This document shows positions 54,143-62,294 of a stretch of 64,000 nucleotides of DNA, in pieces. Each line of letters starts with the position of its first letter. Within the stretch, counting starts at the first letter, position 1. The position numbers and the translations under genes were made by a program. Under the pieces are notes generated by a model, which saw only the letters and a list, made by a program, of their open reading frames with translations, ran no database searches and had not been told where the DNA came from. Source of the DNA: Ewingella americana (lineage in GTDB: Bacteria > Pseudomonadota > Gammaproteobacteria > Enterobacterales > Enterobacteriaceae); NCBI RefSeq assembly GCF_006438725.1, contig NZ_RCZD01000004.1:342299-406298 (forward strand), read 5' to 3'.

Positions 54143-54274
54143 TTAGATTTTGCAACCTTCGCAGTCACTTTCATCCTGAACCACGTCAGGCACGGCAGAG
54201 GCTTTCTCGGCAGCTTTTTCTTCCGCTTTTTCCAGTGCAGCATCTATATCAAAATCAAAAATATCGTCACTCAT
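54143..54274 (-). CDS. 43-residue acidic peptide with C-terminal CxxC
   Basis: Starts MSDDIFDFDIDAALEKAE, continues with an Ala/Glu/Lys helix and ends in DESDCEGCKI. There is no signal peptide. AAGGTGAAG lies at good spacing before the ATG at 54274 and a strong terminator follows the stop, so this is a separate transcription unit. I do not recognise it. The terminal CxxC could bind metal, take part in redox chemistry or be a modification site. Confidence 0.75.
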   Translation of the reverse strand: MSDDIFDFDIDAALEKAEEKAAEKASAVPDVVQDESDCEGCKI

Positions 54275-54365
54275 TTTCTTCACCTTAAATTATCAAACGC
54301 TGTCAGCATTATAAACCAGTGCTCTGCCTGCTGCTCTTTTTAATCTTCCGACGGGCACATTTTGT

Positions 54366-54379
54366 CACTACATGTAGTG
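54366..54379. promoter_or_regulatory. Perfect 14-bp palindrome between divergent small genes
   Basis: CACTACATGTAGTG lies between the 43-residue peptide gene (minus) and yccJ (plus), about 90 and 120 bases from their starts. It looks like an operator for a dimeric regulator; the regulator is unknown. Confidence 0.45.
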
Positions 54380-54501
54380 GCTTCGGGCAAAAGAAACACC
54401 ATCTTGCACACTTTCACGCCACTCAGATTTGCGCTACCTACGGTCGGTGACCATAGTTAAAGAGAGCAATACTCTGAATAGTTGAATAAAAGGAGAATGA
54501 G

Positions 54502-54714
54502 ATGACAACGTCAAACATACAGGCTTGGGCTGACACACGTGAAACGTCGCATGAAATTGCAGAAGCTATTTTTGAACTGGCCGGGAATGATGAAGTGCTG
54601 GCGCAACAGATCTGGGAGGAAGGCAATGATGAAGTGCTCCCGTTAGCATTTTCCAAAACTCAGCAAGACCATCTGTTCTGGGGAGAAGAGAAGATAGAGC
54701 GTAAAAACGTGTGA
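54502..54714 (+). CDS. yccJ: YccJ family protein
   Basis: 70-residue cytoplasmic protein close to E. coli Ycc[23 protein letters not shown] and the end [13 protein letters not shown]. Function unknown; in E. coli it is co-transcribed with wrbA and stress-linked, but wrbA is absent here. AAGGAGAA precedes the ATG. Confidence 0.92.
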   Translation: MTTSNIQAWADTRETSHEIAEAIFELAGNDEVLAQQIWEEGNDEVLPLAFSKTQQDHLFWGEEKIERKNV

Positions 54715-54730
54715 TTCAGGATCGGCTAAG

Positions 54731-54753
54731 ACCCTGAGCCAAAAGCTCAGGGT
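54731..54753. terminator. Terminator between yccJ and paralogue B
   Basis: Perfect 9-bp stem ACCCTGAGC/GCTCAGGGT with a five-base loop, between convergent genes. Confidence 0.75.
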
Positions 54754-54768
54754 TGAAACCAGAGTGAA

Positions 54769-55032
54769 TCAGTTGTCGAAACCAAATCCCATCTGATGTG
54801 CCCACTCGAAAACCTGCTCTTTGTAGACAAATCGCGGTTCACAAACACCCGGTTGACCCGGTGTCTGGATCATCACAGCGACGCAAGGATAGGAAAGCGG
54901 CCGCGCATCAAAGATAAAATCGTCAACGTCTTGATCGACGAATTCACTGGTTTCGCCCACCGCACTGACCTGAAAAATTTCTTCCATGATCCAGTTACGG
55001 TATTCAAACTCATTGTTGATAAACGTCATCAT
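54769..55032 (-). CDS. Small protein of unknown function, paralogue B
   Basis: 87 residues, related to paralogue A at 52872-53129 over its whole length. The shared core is FEYR-W, a D-DDF-F-RP-YPC stretch near residues 35-50 and a C-terminal EQV-W---MG. Acidic and probably cytoplasmic. AAGGGG lies upstream of the ATG at 55032. I do not recognise the family. Confidence 0.8.
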   Translation of the reverse strand: MMTFINNEFEYRNWIMEEIFQVSAVGETSEFVDQDVDDFIFDARPLSYPCVAVMIQTPGQPGVCEPRFVYKEQVFEWAHQMGFGFDN

Positions 55033-55084
55033 TCGCCCCTTAATTGTCGATCTCTGCTTATTCTAGCTGTCATCGCGCTATAAC

Positions 55085-55396
55085 TCACCCGTGCTGCGCC
55101 TCAGAACCACAGCAAGGGCACATTTCGACACGCGAGACCGACATTTCAGCGTGGCCATCGCACTCCCATTCAACCCGCAACGCCTCTCCCTCTGGGCAAA
55201 GTTCGTGCAGATTTTCAAACGGAATAAAACGCTAAAAATGATTCGCCTGACCTTGCATGGTTTCAGTCAGCAGTAAGGTATCACCTGCGTAAATATGCGC
55301 AGTGGCTGTTGCATCCTGTTTTTCACAGGCAGAGGCTAGCGTTGAGTCAGAAGGAAGTTTATATAGATGGTGAATAGTGAGTTTGATACGTTCCAC
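55085..55396 (-). pseudogene. Small gene interrupted by an in-frame amber codon
   Basis: From a GTG at 55396 (GGGAG seven bases upstream) the frame reads VERIKLTIHHLYKL for 54 codons, meets TAG at 55234-55232, and continues in the same frame for 48 codons (RFIPFENLHELCPEGEALRVE) to a TGA at 55085. The second part ends with VEMCPCCGSEAQHG, a zinc-finger-like Cys cluster, and has no start of its own. It reads as one 103-codon gene with a point nonsense mutation; read-through cannot be excluded. Family unknown. Confidence 0.65.
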
Positions 55397-55524
55397 TGCG
55401 GCTCCCGTTCTGAGCTGATATTTCTTCCGGTCGCATGATTAAATTCACCAGCCGAATATTTCAGTGTCAGTTTATCAGAAGCGCAGCAGTAACGTCATTG
55501 CTGGAAAGAAAGTCAAACGGAGGA

Positions 55525-56031
55525 TCAGTGAGCAATCTGCACACTGTCTAGCGTGCGGTTCAATAGCTGGTCTTGCCGTGCAAGATCGTAAACGTCATAG
55601 AAATCAATTGCGCCTTTGTTGCGGACAATCGCTTCGATACGGTTTTTAACCCGCGGACTGACCTCTTTCGCACTCAATAACTGCGCCACCGCCTCATCAG
55701 AAATTTCGCGACTGAAGTACCATTCCCCGTTATAGCAGACGCGCAGATCAAGCACGCCAATGTCTTCATAACGATAAGTGGGCTTGATTTCCAGCAGCAA
55801 CATGGCTGACATAAACAGCAGAAAAGCGGTGAAACCGACGAACCACCACACCCCCATATAGGGCGATACATACATGACAATCGCCACCAGAATGTAACCC
55901 GCCAACATAGCGAGGCACAGCCATGGATGGTTAACAAAAAACTCACTGTTGATGCGCGGTTTACCGTCACGGCCTTCAAGACGATTAATCCGATCAATTT
56001 CACTATTTAATATATTTTTGATTACGTCCAT
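55525..56031 (-). CDS. ylaC: YlaC family inner membrane protein
   Basis: 168 residues with two membrane segments (about 37-56 and 61-81), then a cytoplasmic domain holding YRYEDIGVLDLRVCYNGEWY, nearly identical to E. coli YlaC, and GAIDFYDVYDLAR. Function unknown. Confidence 0.92.
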   Translation of the reverse strand: MDVIKNILNSEIDRINRLEGRDGKPRINSEFFVNHPWLCLAMLAGYILVAIVMYVSPYMGVWWFVGFTAFLLFMSAMLLLEIKPTYRYEDIGVLDLRVCYNGEWYFSREISDEAVAQLLSAKEVSPRVKNRIEAIVRNKGAIDFYDVYDLARQDQLLNRTLDSVQIAH

Positions 56032-56209
56032 CTCAAACCCTCACGACAGGTGCGACTATACTCAATCTGATAACAAGATTTTATCATGGTCACTGTTATA
56101 GCACGTAGAGCAGTTGACCGCAGTTGAGGTTGAAACTGTTATAGCTCAACCTTTTTTCATTTGCTGCAAAAGGACCCTCTTCGCTGATACCAAGCATAAG
56201 GAGAACATC

Positions 56210-56686
56210 ATGGCATTTATGATCGTTGAGAGGCCGGCAAAAAAGCTCGTGAGTTACCGGGTAGTCGGCCCTTATGAAAACACCATTAAGGAAGGCTTCC
56301 GCCATTTGATGGCCTGGTCTGAACGTCATCATCAGAAGCATCTTGAGTGGTTGACGCTGTACCACGACAACCCGAATATCACTCCGGGAGAGAAACTGCG
56401 CGCTGACACTTCTGTTTGCGTGGCAGATAATTTTATTCTTGATGACGCCGAAGGGCTGGCGTTGCAAACGTTGCCAGGCGGTACTTACGCGGTCTACCAC
56501 ACCACTATTGCCGACGGAAATTTTGCTAAGGCCTGGACTGATTTTTACGCCCAGTATATTGCCAACAGCGGTTACCGGCCGGATGGCAAAGCTTGCTTTG
56601 AACACTATCTCAATGACGGCTCAGAAAATGGCGTCTGGGAAGTGGTCTTTTACCAGCATGTGGAAAAGATACCCACCATCCGCTGA
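56210..56686 (+). CDS. GyrI/SbmC-like protein
   Basis: 158-residue GyrI-like domain protein related to the E. coli DNA gyrase inhibitor SbmC: YRVVGPYENTIKEGFRHLMAW, LYHDNPNITPGEKLRADT, LPGGTYAVYHTT and CFEHYLNDGSENGVW. It may protect gyrase from toxins or bind small molecules. AAGGAGAA precedes the ATG at 56210. It is convergent with deoR. Confidence 0.88.
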   Translation: MAFMIVERPAKKLVSYRVVGPYENTIKEGFRHLMAWSERHHQKHLEWLTLYHDNPNITPGEKLRADTSVCVADNFILDDAEGLALQTLPGGTYAVYHTTIADGNFAKAWTDFYAQYIANSGYRPDGKACFEHYLNDGSENGVWEVVFYQHVEKIPTIR

Positions 56687-56692
56687 CCCTTA

Positions 56693-57457
56693 TCAGGTTA
56701 GCAGGTTGATATCCGACTGGTGACAGAAATCGACATATGCCGGGGCTGGCATGGCGTCAGTCACCAGCGTGTTAAAGCGGGCAAGAGGTGCGATCGCAGC
56801 GGGTCGCACCTGTTCGAATTTGCTGCTGTCAACCACCAGGATGTTCTGCTCGGTCCTTTCCATCGCCTGATGCTTCATCAGCAACTCATCGAAATTAAAA
56901 CAGCTCACTCCGTACTGAATGCTCACGCCGGCAGCTGAGATAAAGGCTTTATTCGGCCGAATATAATCAAGCTCATTGCTGCGTCCAATCGGCGTGAAAA
57001 TGCTGTTGCTCGATTTAAAGGCCCCGCCGCATAAAATCACCTCGCAGTGAGGCTTCTCCTGCAGTGCCAAAAAAGTATTGAGAGAATAGCAGACGGCAGT
57101 GAAAATCCGCGCTTCGGGGATGCTTTCAATAATGTACGGCGTGGTGGTACCGCAATCGAAAAACACCGTATCTTCATCTTCCACCAGACTGGCAGCGATT
57201 CTTGCCAGGCGCCGTTTCTCTTCGACCTGACGCATTTTCTGTTCACTAACATAATAGTGCGTCGCCGGACTGTTCTTTGGGTCAATAACAATGTACCCAC
57301 CGAGCAGGATCACCGGCGAGGGTGCGGCGTTCAAATCGCGGCGAATGGTCATTTCAGACACATCGAGCAACAGCGCAGCTTCTTTTAAATGAATTTTGTC
57401 GGATTTTTTCAACGCCAATAACAGACGCTGGATCCTATCTTCGCGCTTATTTTCCAT
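56693..57457 (-). CDS. deoR: Deoxyribose operon repressor DeoR
   Basis: DeoR-type repressor of nucleoside and deoxyribose catabolism; the inducer in E. coli is deoxyribose-5-phosphate. The helix-turn-helix lies at about 24-42 (LKEAALLLDVSEMTIRRDL), followed by a sugar-phosphate sensing domain with FFDCGTTTPYI and CYSLNTFLALQEKPHC, both close to E. coli DeoR. I chose the ATG at 57457 (MENKREDRIQ). It diverges from a decayed deoxyribokinase gene, with DeoR-type operators between. Confidence 0.95.
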   Translation of the reverse strand: MENKREDRIQRLLLALKKSDKIHLKEAALLLDVSEMTIRRDLNAAPSPVILLGGYIVIDPKNSPATHYYVSEQKMRQVEEKRRLARIAASLVEDEDTVFFDCGTTTPYIIESIPEARIFTAVCYSLNTFLALQEKPHCEVILCGGAFKSSNSIFTPIGRSNELDYIRPNKAFISAAGVSIQYGVSCFNFDELLMKHQAMERTEQNILVVDSSKFEQVRPAAIAPLARFNTLVTDAMPAPAYVDFCHQSDINLLT

Positions 57458-57543
57458 AATGATGTCTTTATCAGTATCCAAAAGGCTATCGGCCACTATA
57501 CCTGTGCATTGTGGGGGCCGGCAAACCGATATGCCACAGAAAT

Positions 57544-57559
57544 TGTTATAATTATAACA
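57544..57559. promoter_or_regulatory. DeoR-type operator 1
   Basis: TGTTATAATTATAACA is a perfect 16-bp palindrome. The E. coli DeoR operator core is TGTTAGAATTCTAACA, so 14 of 16 bases agree. It lies 87 bases upstream of deoR, in the divergent promoter gap. Confidence 0.85.
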
Positions 57560-57620
57560 TTTTATTATGGCAACTTACTCAATCAGTGGGGGTTGCTGAG
57601 GCCAGAACGGCCCTTTCTAT

Positions 57621-57636
57621 TGAGATAAATGTCACA
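57621..57636. promoter_or_regulatory. CRP-like site
   Basis: TGAGA-TAAATG-TCACA matches the CRP consensus TGTGA-N6-TCACA with one mismatch. It lies between the two DeoR-type operators and would give catabolite control. Confidence 0.65.
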
Positions 57637-57659
57637 TTTAAAACATTCTACGGTTGTAA

Positions 57660-57675
57660 TGTTACTGTGATAACA
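57660..57675. promoter_or_regulatory. DeoR-type operator 2
   Basis: TGTTACTGTGATAACA has the same outer TGTTA/TAACA arms with a less symmetric centre. It lies 37 bases upstream of the kinase start and 116 bases from operator 1, a spacing suited to looping. Confidence 0.7.
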
Positions 57676-57711
57676 AAATAATAGAGCAATAATGCGCCGA
57701 CGGGAGAGAAC

Positions 57712-58431
57712 ATGGGCATGACAGCACAGGAATCAAAGAAAGCGACCTTTATCCATCACAGTATAAATGCGCCCTGTATTACTACGATGACAAACAGCCC
57801 CATCAGCAAGGGCAGCCGGGAATGTCATCAGGCAAGGGTTGTCGCACAACTGGGAAGCCCACAGAGGGTCAGTACTCGCCTGCCTGAAAATGATGATGAC
57901 CTGATCCGCTGTAAATTACTTCTGCTGCAACTGGACAGCCCGTCAGACAGCCTCTGCGCCACGATAGAATCTGCAGAACGATGCGGCATCACCGTGATAC
58001 TCACCCCTGCGCCCTCAAGCACTACGCGGGACGCAGCCCTCGCCTGCCGCGGTGATTTTCTGATTGCCAACCAGACTGAATTGGAAGCGCTTACAGGCTT
58101 GCCGGTAGGATCTTTTATCCAGATGGAAGAGGCAACCAGATGTTTACTGCAGCGGGGGCTGAACAATGTGATCATCACCCTGGGTGAGCGCGGCTGCTTG
58201 TGGATGAGCCACGGCAAAACGCGCCATGTTGCAGCATATAAAGTACAAGAAGTGGATACCCGTGGCGCCGGGGATGCTTTCATTGGCTGCTTCGCCCATT
58301 ACTACGCCAAAGACGGCGATGTGATGAATGCGCTGGAGCACGCCTCTTTATATGCCGCCTGCAGTGTCACTCACAAAGGCATACGTCGCTCTTATCCTTC
58401 GCTGGCCGAATTCCAAGCCTTCAGGCCGTAA
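57712..58431 (+). CDS. Degenerate deoxyribokinase-like PfkB kinase
   Basis: 239 residues against about 306 for Salmonella DeoK. From about residue 68 it follows DeoK well: LLLLQLDSP, PAPSS, FLIANQTELEALTGLPV, NNVIITLGERG, then VDTRGAGDAFIGCFAHYY with the catalytic Asp188 and SVTHKGIRRSYPS. The N-terminal third is missing or scrambled: the GGKGANQA substrate motif is absent and about 70-85 residues seem deleted around residue 55-67. GGGAGAG precedes the ATG, so it may still be translated, but activity is unlikely. The promoter region with DeoR and CRP sites looks intact. Confidence 0.75.
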   Translation: MGMTAQESKKATFIHHSINAPCITTMTNSPISKGSRECHQARVVAQLGSPQRVSTRLPENDDDLIRCKLLLLQLDSPSDSLCATIESAERCGITVILTPAPSSTTRDAALACRGDFLIANQTELEALTGLPVGSFIQMEEATRCLLQRGLNNVIITLGERGCLWMSHGKTRHVAAYKVQEVDTRGAGDAFIGCFAHYYAKDGDVMNALEHASLYAACSVTHKGIRRSYPSLAEFQAFRP

Positions 58432-58441
58432 GACGCCGTAT

Positions 58442-59098
58442 TTATTGAATTTGCTGGACAGTGAGATAACCGCCAAACACCGCGCCAGTATCAATGTAAT
58501 GCTGATTGGCAAAAACCTGCGGATGCTCGACGGGCGTATGCCCGAAATAAAATGCCTGTGCACCACTGATGTCACTATAACGCCCTGCCAGAGCGTAATT
58601 GATCCGCTCACGGTTCCAGATCACCTGGTAACCATCCAGGGGTTTACCAAATTCATAGAGGTCTGAGGTGTAATCAGCATGAGCCACCACAACGACGCCT
58701 TTGAGGGTGCTGATTTCAATCACATGCGGCAACTGGTCCGCCTTGTTGATCAACCGACGGGCCTCTTCTTCCCTTTCGCCCTCCAGCGCATAAAACCATT
58801 CCCCGCCATTACGTAACCAGCGTTCGATGTTAGTTTCATTCAGTGCATCAATCGCCATTTGTTCGTGATTACCGCGCACGCAGACAAACCATGGCTCCTC
58901 GATCAACGCCAGACAGCCGATACAGTCAGGGCCACGATCGGCAAGATCGCCCACCGATATCAACAGATCACTGGCTGCATCAAAACGCACACGTTCAAGT
59001 TGCTCCTCCAGCATGGAAAGACAACCATGCAGATCGCCAACCACGTAGATGTGGCGGTAATCGGCACCTTCAATTCGTTGATAGATAATCGGGGACAT
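58442..59098 (-). CDS. prpA: Serine/threonine protein phosphatase PrpA (PphA type)
   Basis: 218-residue metallophosphatase of the lambda phosphatase group; E. coli PphA responds to misfolded proteins and heat. Metal motifs GDLHG at 21-25, GDLADRG at 50-56 and GNHE at 76-79, with later His in VVVVAHAD and YFGHTPVE. It is convergent with the kinase remnant. Confidence 0.92.
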   Translation of the reverse strand: MSPIIYQRIEGADYRHIYVVGDLHGCLSMLEEQLERVRFDAASDLLISVGDLADRGPDCIGCLALIEEPWFVCVRGNHEQMAIDALNETNIERWLRNGGEWFYALEGEREEEARRLINKADQLPHVIEISTLKGVVVVAHADYTSDLYEFGKPLDGYQVIWNRERINYALAGRYSDISGAQAFYFGHTPVEHPQVFANQHYIDTGAVFGGYLTVQQIQ

Positions 59099-59379
59099 AG
59101 GAGTTGAAGAGATCCAGTCATTCAGAGAATAGATTGAGTGTAACGTAACTCAGAAGAAGTAATGAAGAGTACAACCTGCCGCAAATACATCAGACAGTGA
59201 ATTTTTTTTTGCGCGTTAACGAAAAGCCAGAAAGCCGTCAGGTCGCGGTTCCTGACCCTCTTTTAGAAACTGCCTACACCTTGTTGCGCTTAAAATCCAC
59301 TAATAAAAAAATTACCGCTAAGTGATTGACGCCTTTTCGCGCTATACTATGGGCCGCTCGGAATAAAACCGGAGGTTTT

Positions 59380-59646
59380 ATGAGTTCCACCGTTGTAAAC
59401 ACTCGTGATGAGTGCCCGTTGTGCCAAAGCACTAATAAGACGTCGGTTAACATGTCGGCGAAAATTGTCACCGTAACCTGCACCTCTTGTGGCCGCTACA
59501 GTATCTTCCGTAAAACCATGGAAGAAATCTCGATAGACCGTAAGAAGCGCGTAGCTTTGCAGGCATTTTTTACCAGCCAGCCAAACTACCATTTGCCTTT
59601 GTCAATCAGGGCACTGAGCAACACTGATACATCGGGTGAAATCTAA
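59380..59646 (+). CDS. Small CxxC zinc-ribbon-like protein
   Basis: 88 residues. Two Cys pairs, DECPLCQST near 11-15 and CTSCGRYSI near 34-37, form a plausible zinc ribbon in the first half. The second half is basic, then featureless. Not recognised. GGAGG lies seven bases before the ATG at 59380, and a hairpin follows the stop. The frame opens at 59326 but without a ribosome site. Confidence 0.8.
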   Translation: MSSTVVNTRDECPLCQSTNKTSVNMSAKIVTVTCTSCGRYSIFRKTMEEISIDRKKRVALQAFFTSQPNYHLPLSIRALSNTDTSGEI

Positions 59647-59650
59647 CCCT

Positions 59651-59674
59651 AAAAACGCCCCTCGGGGCTGTTTT
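59651..59674 (+). terminator. Terminator of the CxxC protein gene
   Basis: Hairpin GCCC-CTCG-GGGC flanked by AAAAAC and TGTTTT, just after the stop. Confidence 0.75.
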
Positions 59675-59746
59675 AACCTCTTCCCTGTTTGATGTTTCCC
59701 TTCTGGTTCGTCTTACATTATATCGGTTCGCAAAAACAGCGCACAT

Positions 59747-59776
59747 AAAAGAGCGGGGCCTTTCCTGCTCTTTTTT
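59747..59776 (+). terminator. Second hairpin terminator upstream of proP
   Basis: Stem AAAAGAGC/GCTCTTTT with a 12-base loop followed by T residues. Confidence 0.7.
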
Positions 59777-59812
59777 CATTTATTCCGCTATTGTTCAGTA
59801 AATAGTCCTGCT

Positions 59813-59842
59813 TTGCACCTATTCTTAAAACCGTCCTATAAT
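59813..59842 (+). promoter_or_regulatory. Sigma-70-type promoter of proP
   Basis: TTGCAC (-35, 59813-59818), an 18-base spacer and a consensus TATAAT (-10, 59837-59842), about 85 bases upstream of the proP start. Confidence 0.7.
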
Positions 59843-59926
59843 GATTTGAAATTTCTAAAAAATACTTTATCTGATAAATATCTCACGCTTTACACCGTGG
59901 AGTTATTTGAACAAAGGACGTAAAAA

Positions 59927-61429
59927 ATGAGATTAAGAAAAAAACGCATTAAGCCTATGCAAATCAACGACATTACCATCATCGACGACACCAAACTCAA
60001 GAAAGCCATCACCGCCGCCGCCTTGGGCAACGCCATGGAATGGTTCGACTTTGGTGTGTATGGCTTCGTTGCATTTGCACTAGGTCAGGTCTTTTTCCCG
60101 GGTGCAGATCCCGGTCTTCAGATGATCGCCGCTTTGGCAACCTTCTCCGTTCCATTCCTGGTCAGACCGTTGGGTGGCCTGTTCTTTGGTGCATTAGGCG
60201 ATAAGTTCGGACGGCAAAAAGTCCTCTCCGTCACCATCATCATTATGTCGATCAGTACCTTCTGTATCGGGTTAATCCCCGGCTACGCCACGATAGGTAT
60301 TTGGGCACCAATACTCTTATTACTAGCAAAACTCGCCCAGGGCTTTTCTGTCGGTGGGGAATATACCGGTGCCGCTATTTTTGTCGCCGAATACTCACCT
60401 GACAGAAAACGTGGATTCCTTAGCAGCTGGCTTGATTTCGGCTCCATCGCAGGGTTCGTCTTAGGTGCCGGCGTGGTTATCCTGATCTCCAGCATCGTCG
60501 GAGAACAAAACTTCCTCGACTGGGGCTGGCGTATTCCGTTCTTCGTCGCTGCACCGCTGGGCTTGATCGGTATTTATCTCCGTCATGCACTGGAAGAGAC
60601 CCCGACTTTCCAGCAGCACGTGGACAAAATCGACAGTGATTTGCGTAACAACATTGCTGAACCGCCGAAAGTCTCTTTCCGCGAGATCCTGACAAAACAG
60701 TGGAAGAGCCTGATCGTCTGCGTGGGTATCGTCATTGCAACAAACGTCACTTACTACATGCTGCTGACGTATATGCCGAGCTACCTGTCGCACAGCCTGC
60801 ATTACTCTGAAGACCACGGAGTATTGATTATTATTGCCATCATGGTCGGTATGCTGTTCGTGCAGCCATTCATGGGGATGTTGAGTGATAAAATTGGCCG
60901 TAAACCGTTTATCATCGCCGGGAGTATTGGTCTGTTCGTTCTGGCAATCCCGAGCTTTATTCTGATTAACAGCGGCGTTATTGGCCTGATTTTTTGCGGA
61001 TTATTAATTCTGGCGGTGCTGCTTAACTGCTTTACCGGTGTGATGGCATCTACGTTGCCAGCCATGTTCCCCACCAACATCCGTTATAGTGCCCTGGCTA
61101 TTGCCTTTAACATCTCCATCATGGTGGCAGGTATTACACCAACCTTCGCTGCCTGGCTGGTTGAATCTACCCACAACCTTTACATGCCAGCCTACTACCT
61201 GATGGTGGTATCTGTGATTGGTCTGGTTACCGGTGTGTTTATGAAAGAAACTGCTAACAAACCGTTGAAAGGCGCAACACCCGCAGCTTCTGACCGCGCT
61301 GAAGCGAAAGAGATCCTGCAGGAGCATCATGATAATATCGAACACAAGATAGAAGATATTGATGCGCAGATCGCCGATCTGGAAACGAAGAGAAAGAACC
61401 TGATCGCGCAGCATCCTGAAATTAACTAA
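59927..61429 (+). CDS. proP: Proline/glycine betaine:proton symporter ProP
   Basis: Osmosensing MFS transporter for proline, betaine and ectoine. 500 residues, about 12 membrane segments, with ALGNAMEWFDFGVYG at the start and the MFS loop GALGDKFGRQ. The C-terminal tail (about 455-500, EHHDNIEHKIEDIDAQI onward) is a coiled coil, the element that tunes osmotic activation in E. coli. The ATG at 59927 aligns with the E. coli start. Confidence 0.97.
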   Translation: MRLRKKRIKPMQINDITIIDDTKLKKAITAAALGNAMEWFDFGVYGFVAFALGQVFFPGADPGLQMIAALATFSVPFLVRPLGGLFFGALGDKFGRQKVLSVTIIIMSISTFCIGLIPGYATIGIWAPILLLLAKLAQGFSVGGEYTGAAIFVAEYSPDRKRGFLSSWLDFGSIAGFVLGAGVVILISSIVGEQNFLDWGWRIPFFVAAPLGLIGIYLRHALEETPTFQQHVDKIDSDLRNNIAEPPKVSFREILTKQWKSLIVCVGIVIATNVTYYMLLTYMPSYLSHSLHYSEDHGVLIIIAIMVGMLFVQPFMGMLSDKIGRKPFIIAGSIGLFVLAIPSFILINSGVIGLIFCGLLILAVLLNCFTGVMASTLPAMFPTNIRYSALAIAFNISIMVAGITPTFAAWLVESTHNLYMPAYYLMVVSVIGLVTGVFMKETANKPLKGATPAASDRAEAKEILQEHHDNIEHKIEDIDAQIADLETKRKNLIAQHPEIN

Positions 61430-61457
61430 TTTCAGCACAGAGTGCGGTTAACATAAA

Positions 61458-61487
61458 AAAGCCGGTCAGTGAAAACTGCCCGGCTTT
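61458..61487 (+). terminator. Terminator of proP
   Basis: Stem GCCGG/CCGGC extended by CAGT/ACTG around GAAA, with A residues before and TTTATTTT after. Confidence 0.88.
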
Positions 61488-61544
61488 ATTTTGGCACTTA
61501 ATAGCTTAATCAATGTTCAGCAGTACTGATCTGGATGCTAAAAC

Positions 61545-61976
61545 TCAGTTCTCAAGCTCATAAGTCAGCGTGATATCAACCTTCAGCAGTTTGGATACAG
61601 GGCACCCTTCTTTCGCCTGCTTAATGATTTTATCGAAAGTGTCTTTCTCAATGCCAGGCAATTTGACCTTACTGTCCAGCGCCACTTTGGTGATAGCAAA
61701 TCCACCATCGACCTTATCGAGTGAAACGACAGCTTTCGTATCAATACTCTCAGGGACAAACCCCTCATTGCCGAGCATTAACGAAAGGGCCATTGAGAAA
61801 CAGGCAGAATGCGCGGCGCCAATCAACTCTTCCGGGTTACTCCCCGGCTTGCCTTCGAAGCGGGTATTAAACCCATAAGGTTGGTCTTTGAGTGCACCGC
61901 TCTCGGTGGAGATGTAGCCTTTGCCCTGCTTAATATCACCTTCCCAATGTGCATGCCCGTATTTATGAATGGTCAT
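61545..61976 (-). CDS. osmC: Osmotically inducible peroxiredoxin OsmC
   Basis: 143-residue thiol peroxidase for organic hydroperoxides. The two catalytic Cys are at 59 (AAHSACFSMAL) and 125 (AKEGCPVSK). GGAGGAG precedes the ATG at 61976. It is convergent with proP, another osmotic-stress gene. Confidence 0.96.
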   Translation of the reverse strand: MTIHKYGHAHWEGDIKQGKGYISTESGALKDQPYGFNTRFEGKPGSNPEELIGAAHSACFSMALSLMLGNEGFVPESIDTKAVVSLDKVDGGFAITKVALDSKVKLPGIEKDTFDKIIKQAKEGCPVSKLLKVDITLTYELEN

Positions 61977-62114
61977 ATTACTCCTCCGTTTCGTTAAACA
62001 TAGCTAATGAGTATAGTTGATGAGCAAAAGTTTGGAGTGAGAATCCCCTGAAAGCGAGTGGCAAAACAGAGTGGGCTGAGTATTAATGAAGGTTGATAAT
62101 AGAGGAGAAAGAGT

Positions 62115-62294
62115 ATGTTTAAGCCAGACGATATTGTGCAATCGAAGACCGGCGGCCCACAAATGATAGTGCTAAGTGACGAGGGGGAAACGCTGTTGTC
62201 CGCGCGTGTAGATGATGCAGAAAAACAGGCGATCCGCATACCGGCTGACTCAGTAAATCTTTACCATAAAGATGGTGATTTTGGGGTGTGCTGA
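62115..62294 (+). CDS. DUF2158 small protein (YodC-like)
   Basis: 59 residues: FKPDDIVQSKTGGPQMIVL is the DUF2158 hallmark (F/V-x-x-G-D-x-V-x-x-K-S-G-G-P). Function unknown; common near prophages and in enterobacterial chromosomes. GAGGAGAAA lies upstream of the ATG. Its 3' end abuts the prophage remnant, and the opposite strand carries a broken phage frame. Confidence 0.85.
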   Translation: MFKPDDIVQSKTGGPQMIVLSDEGETLLSARVDDAEKQAIRIPADSVNLYHKDGDFGVC

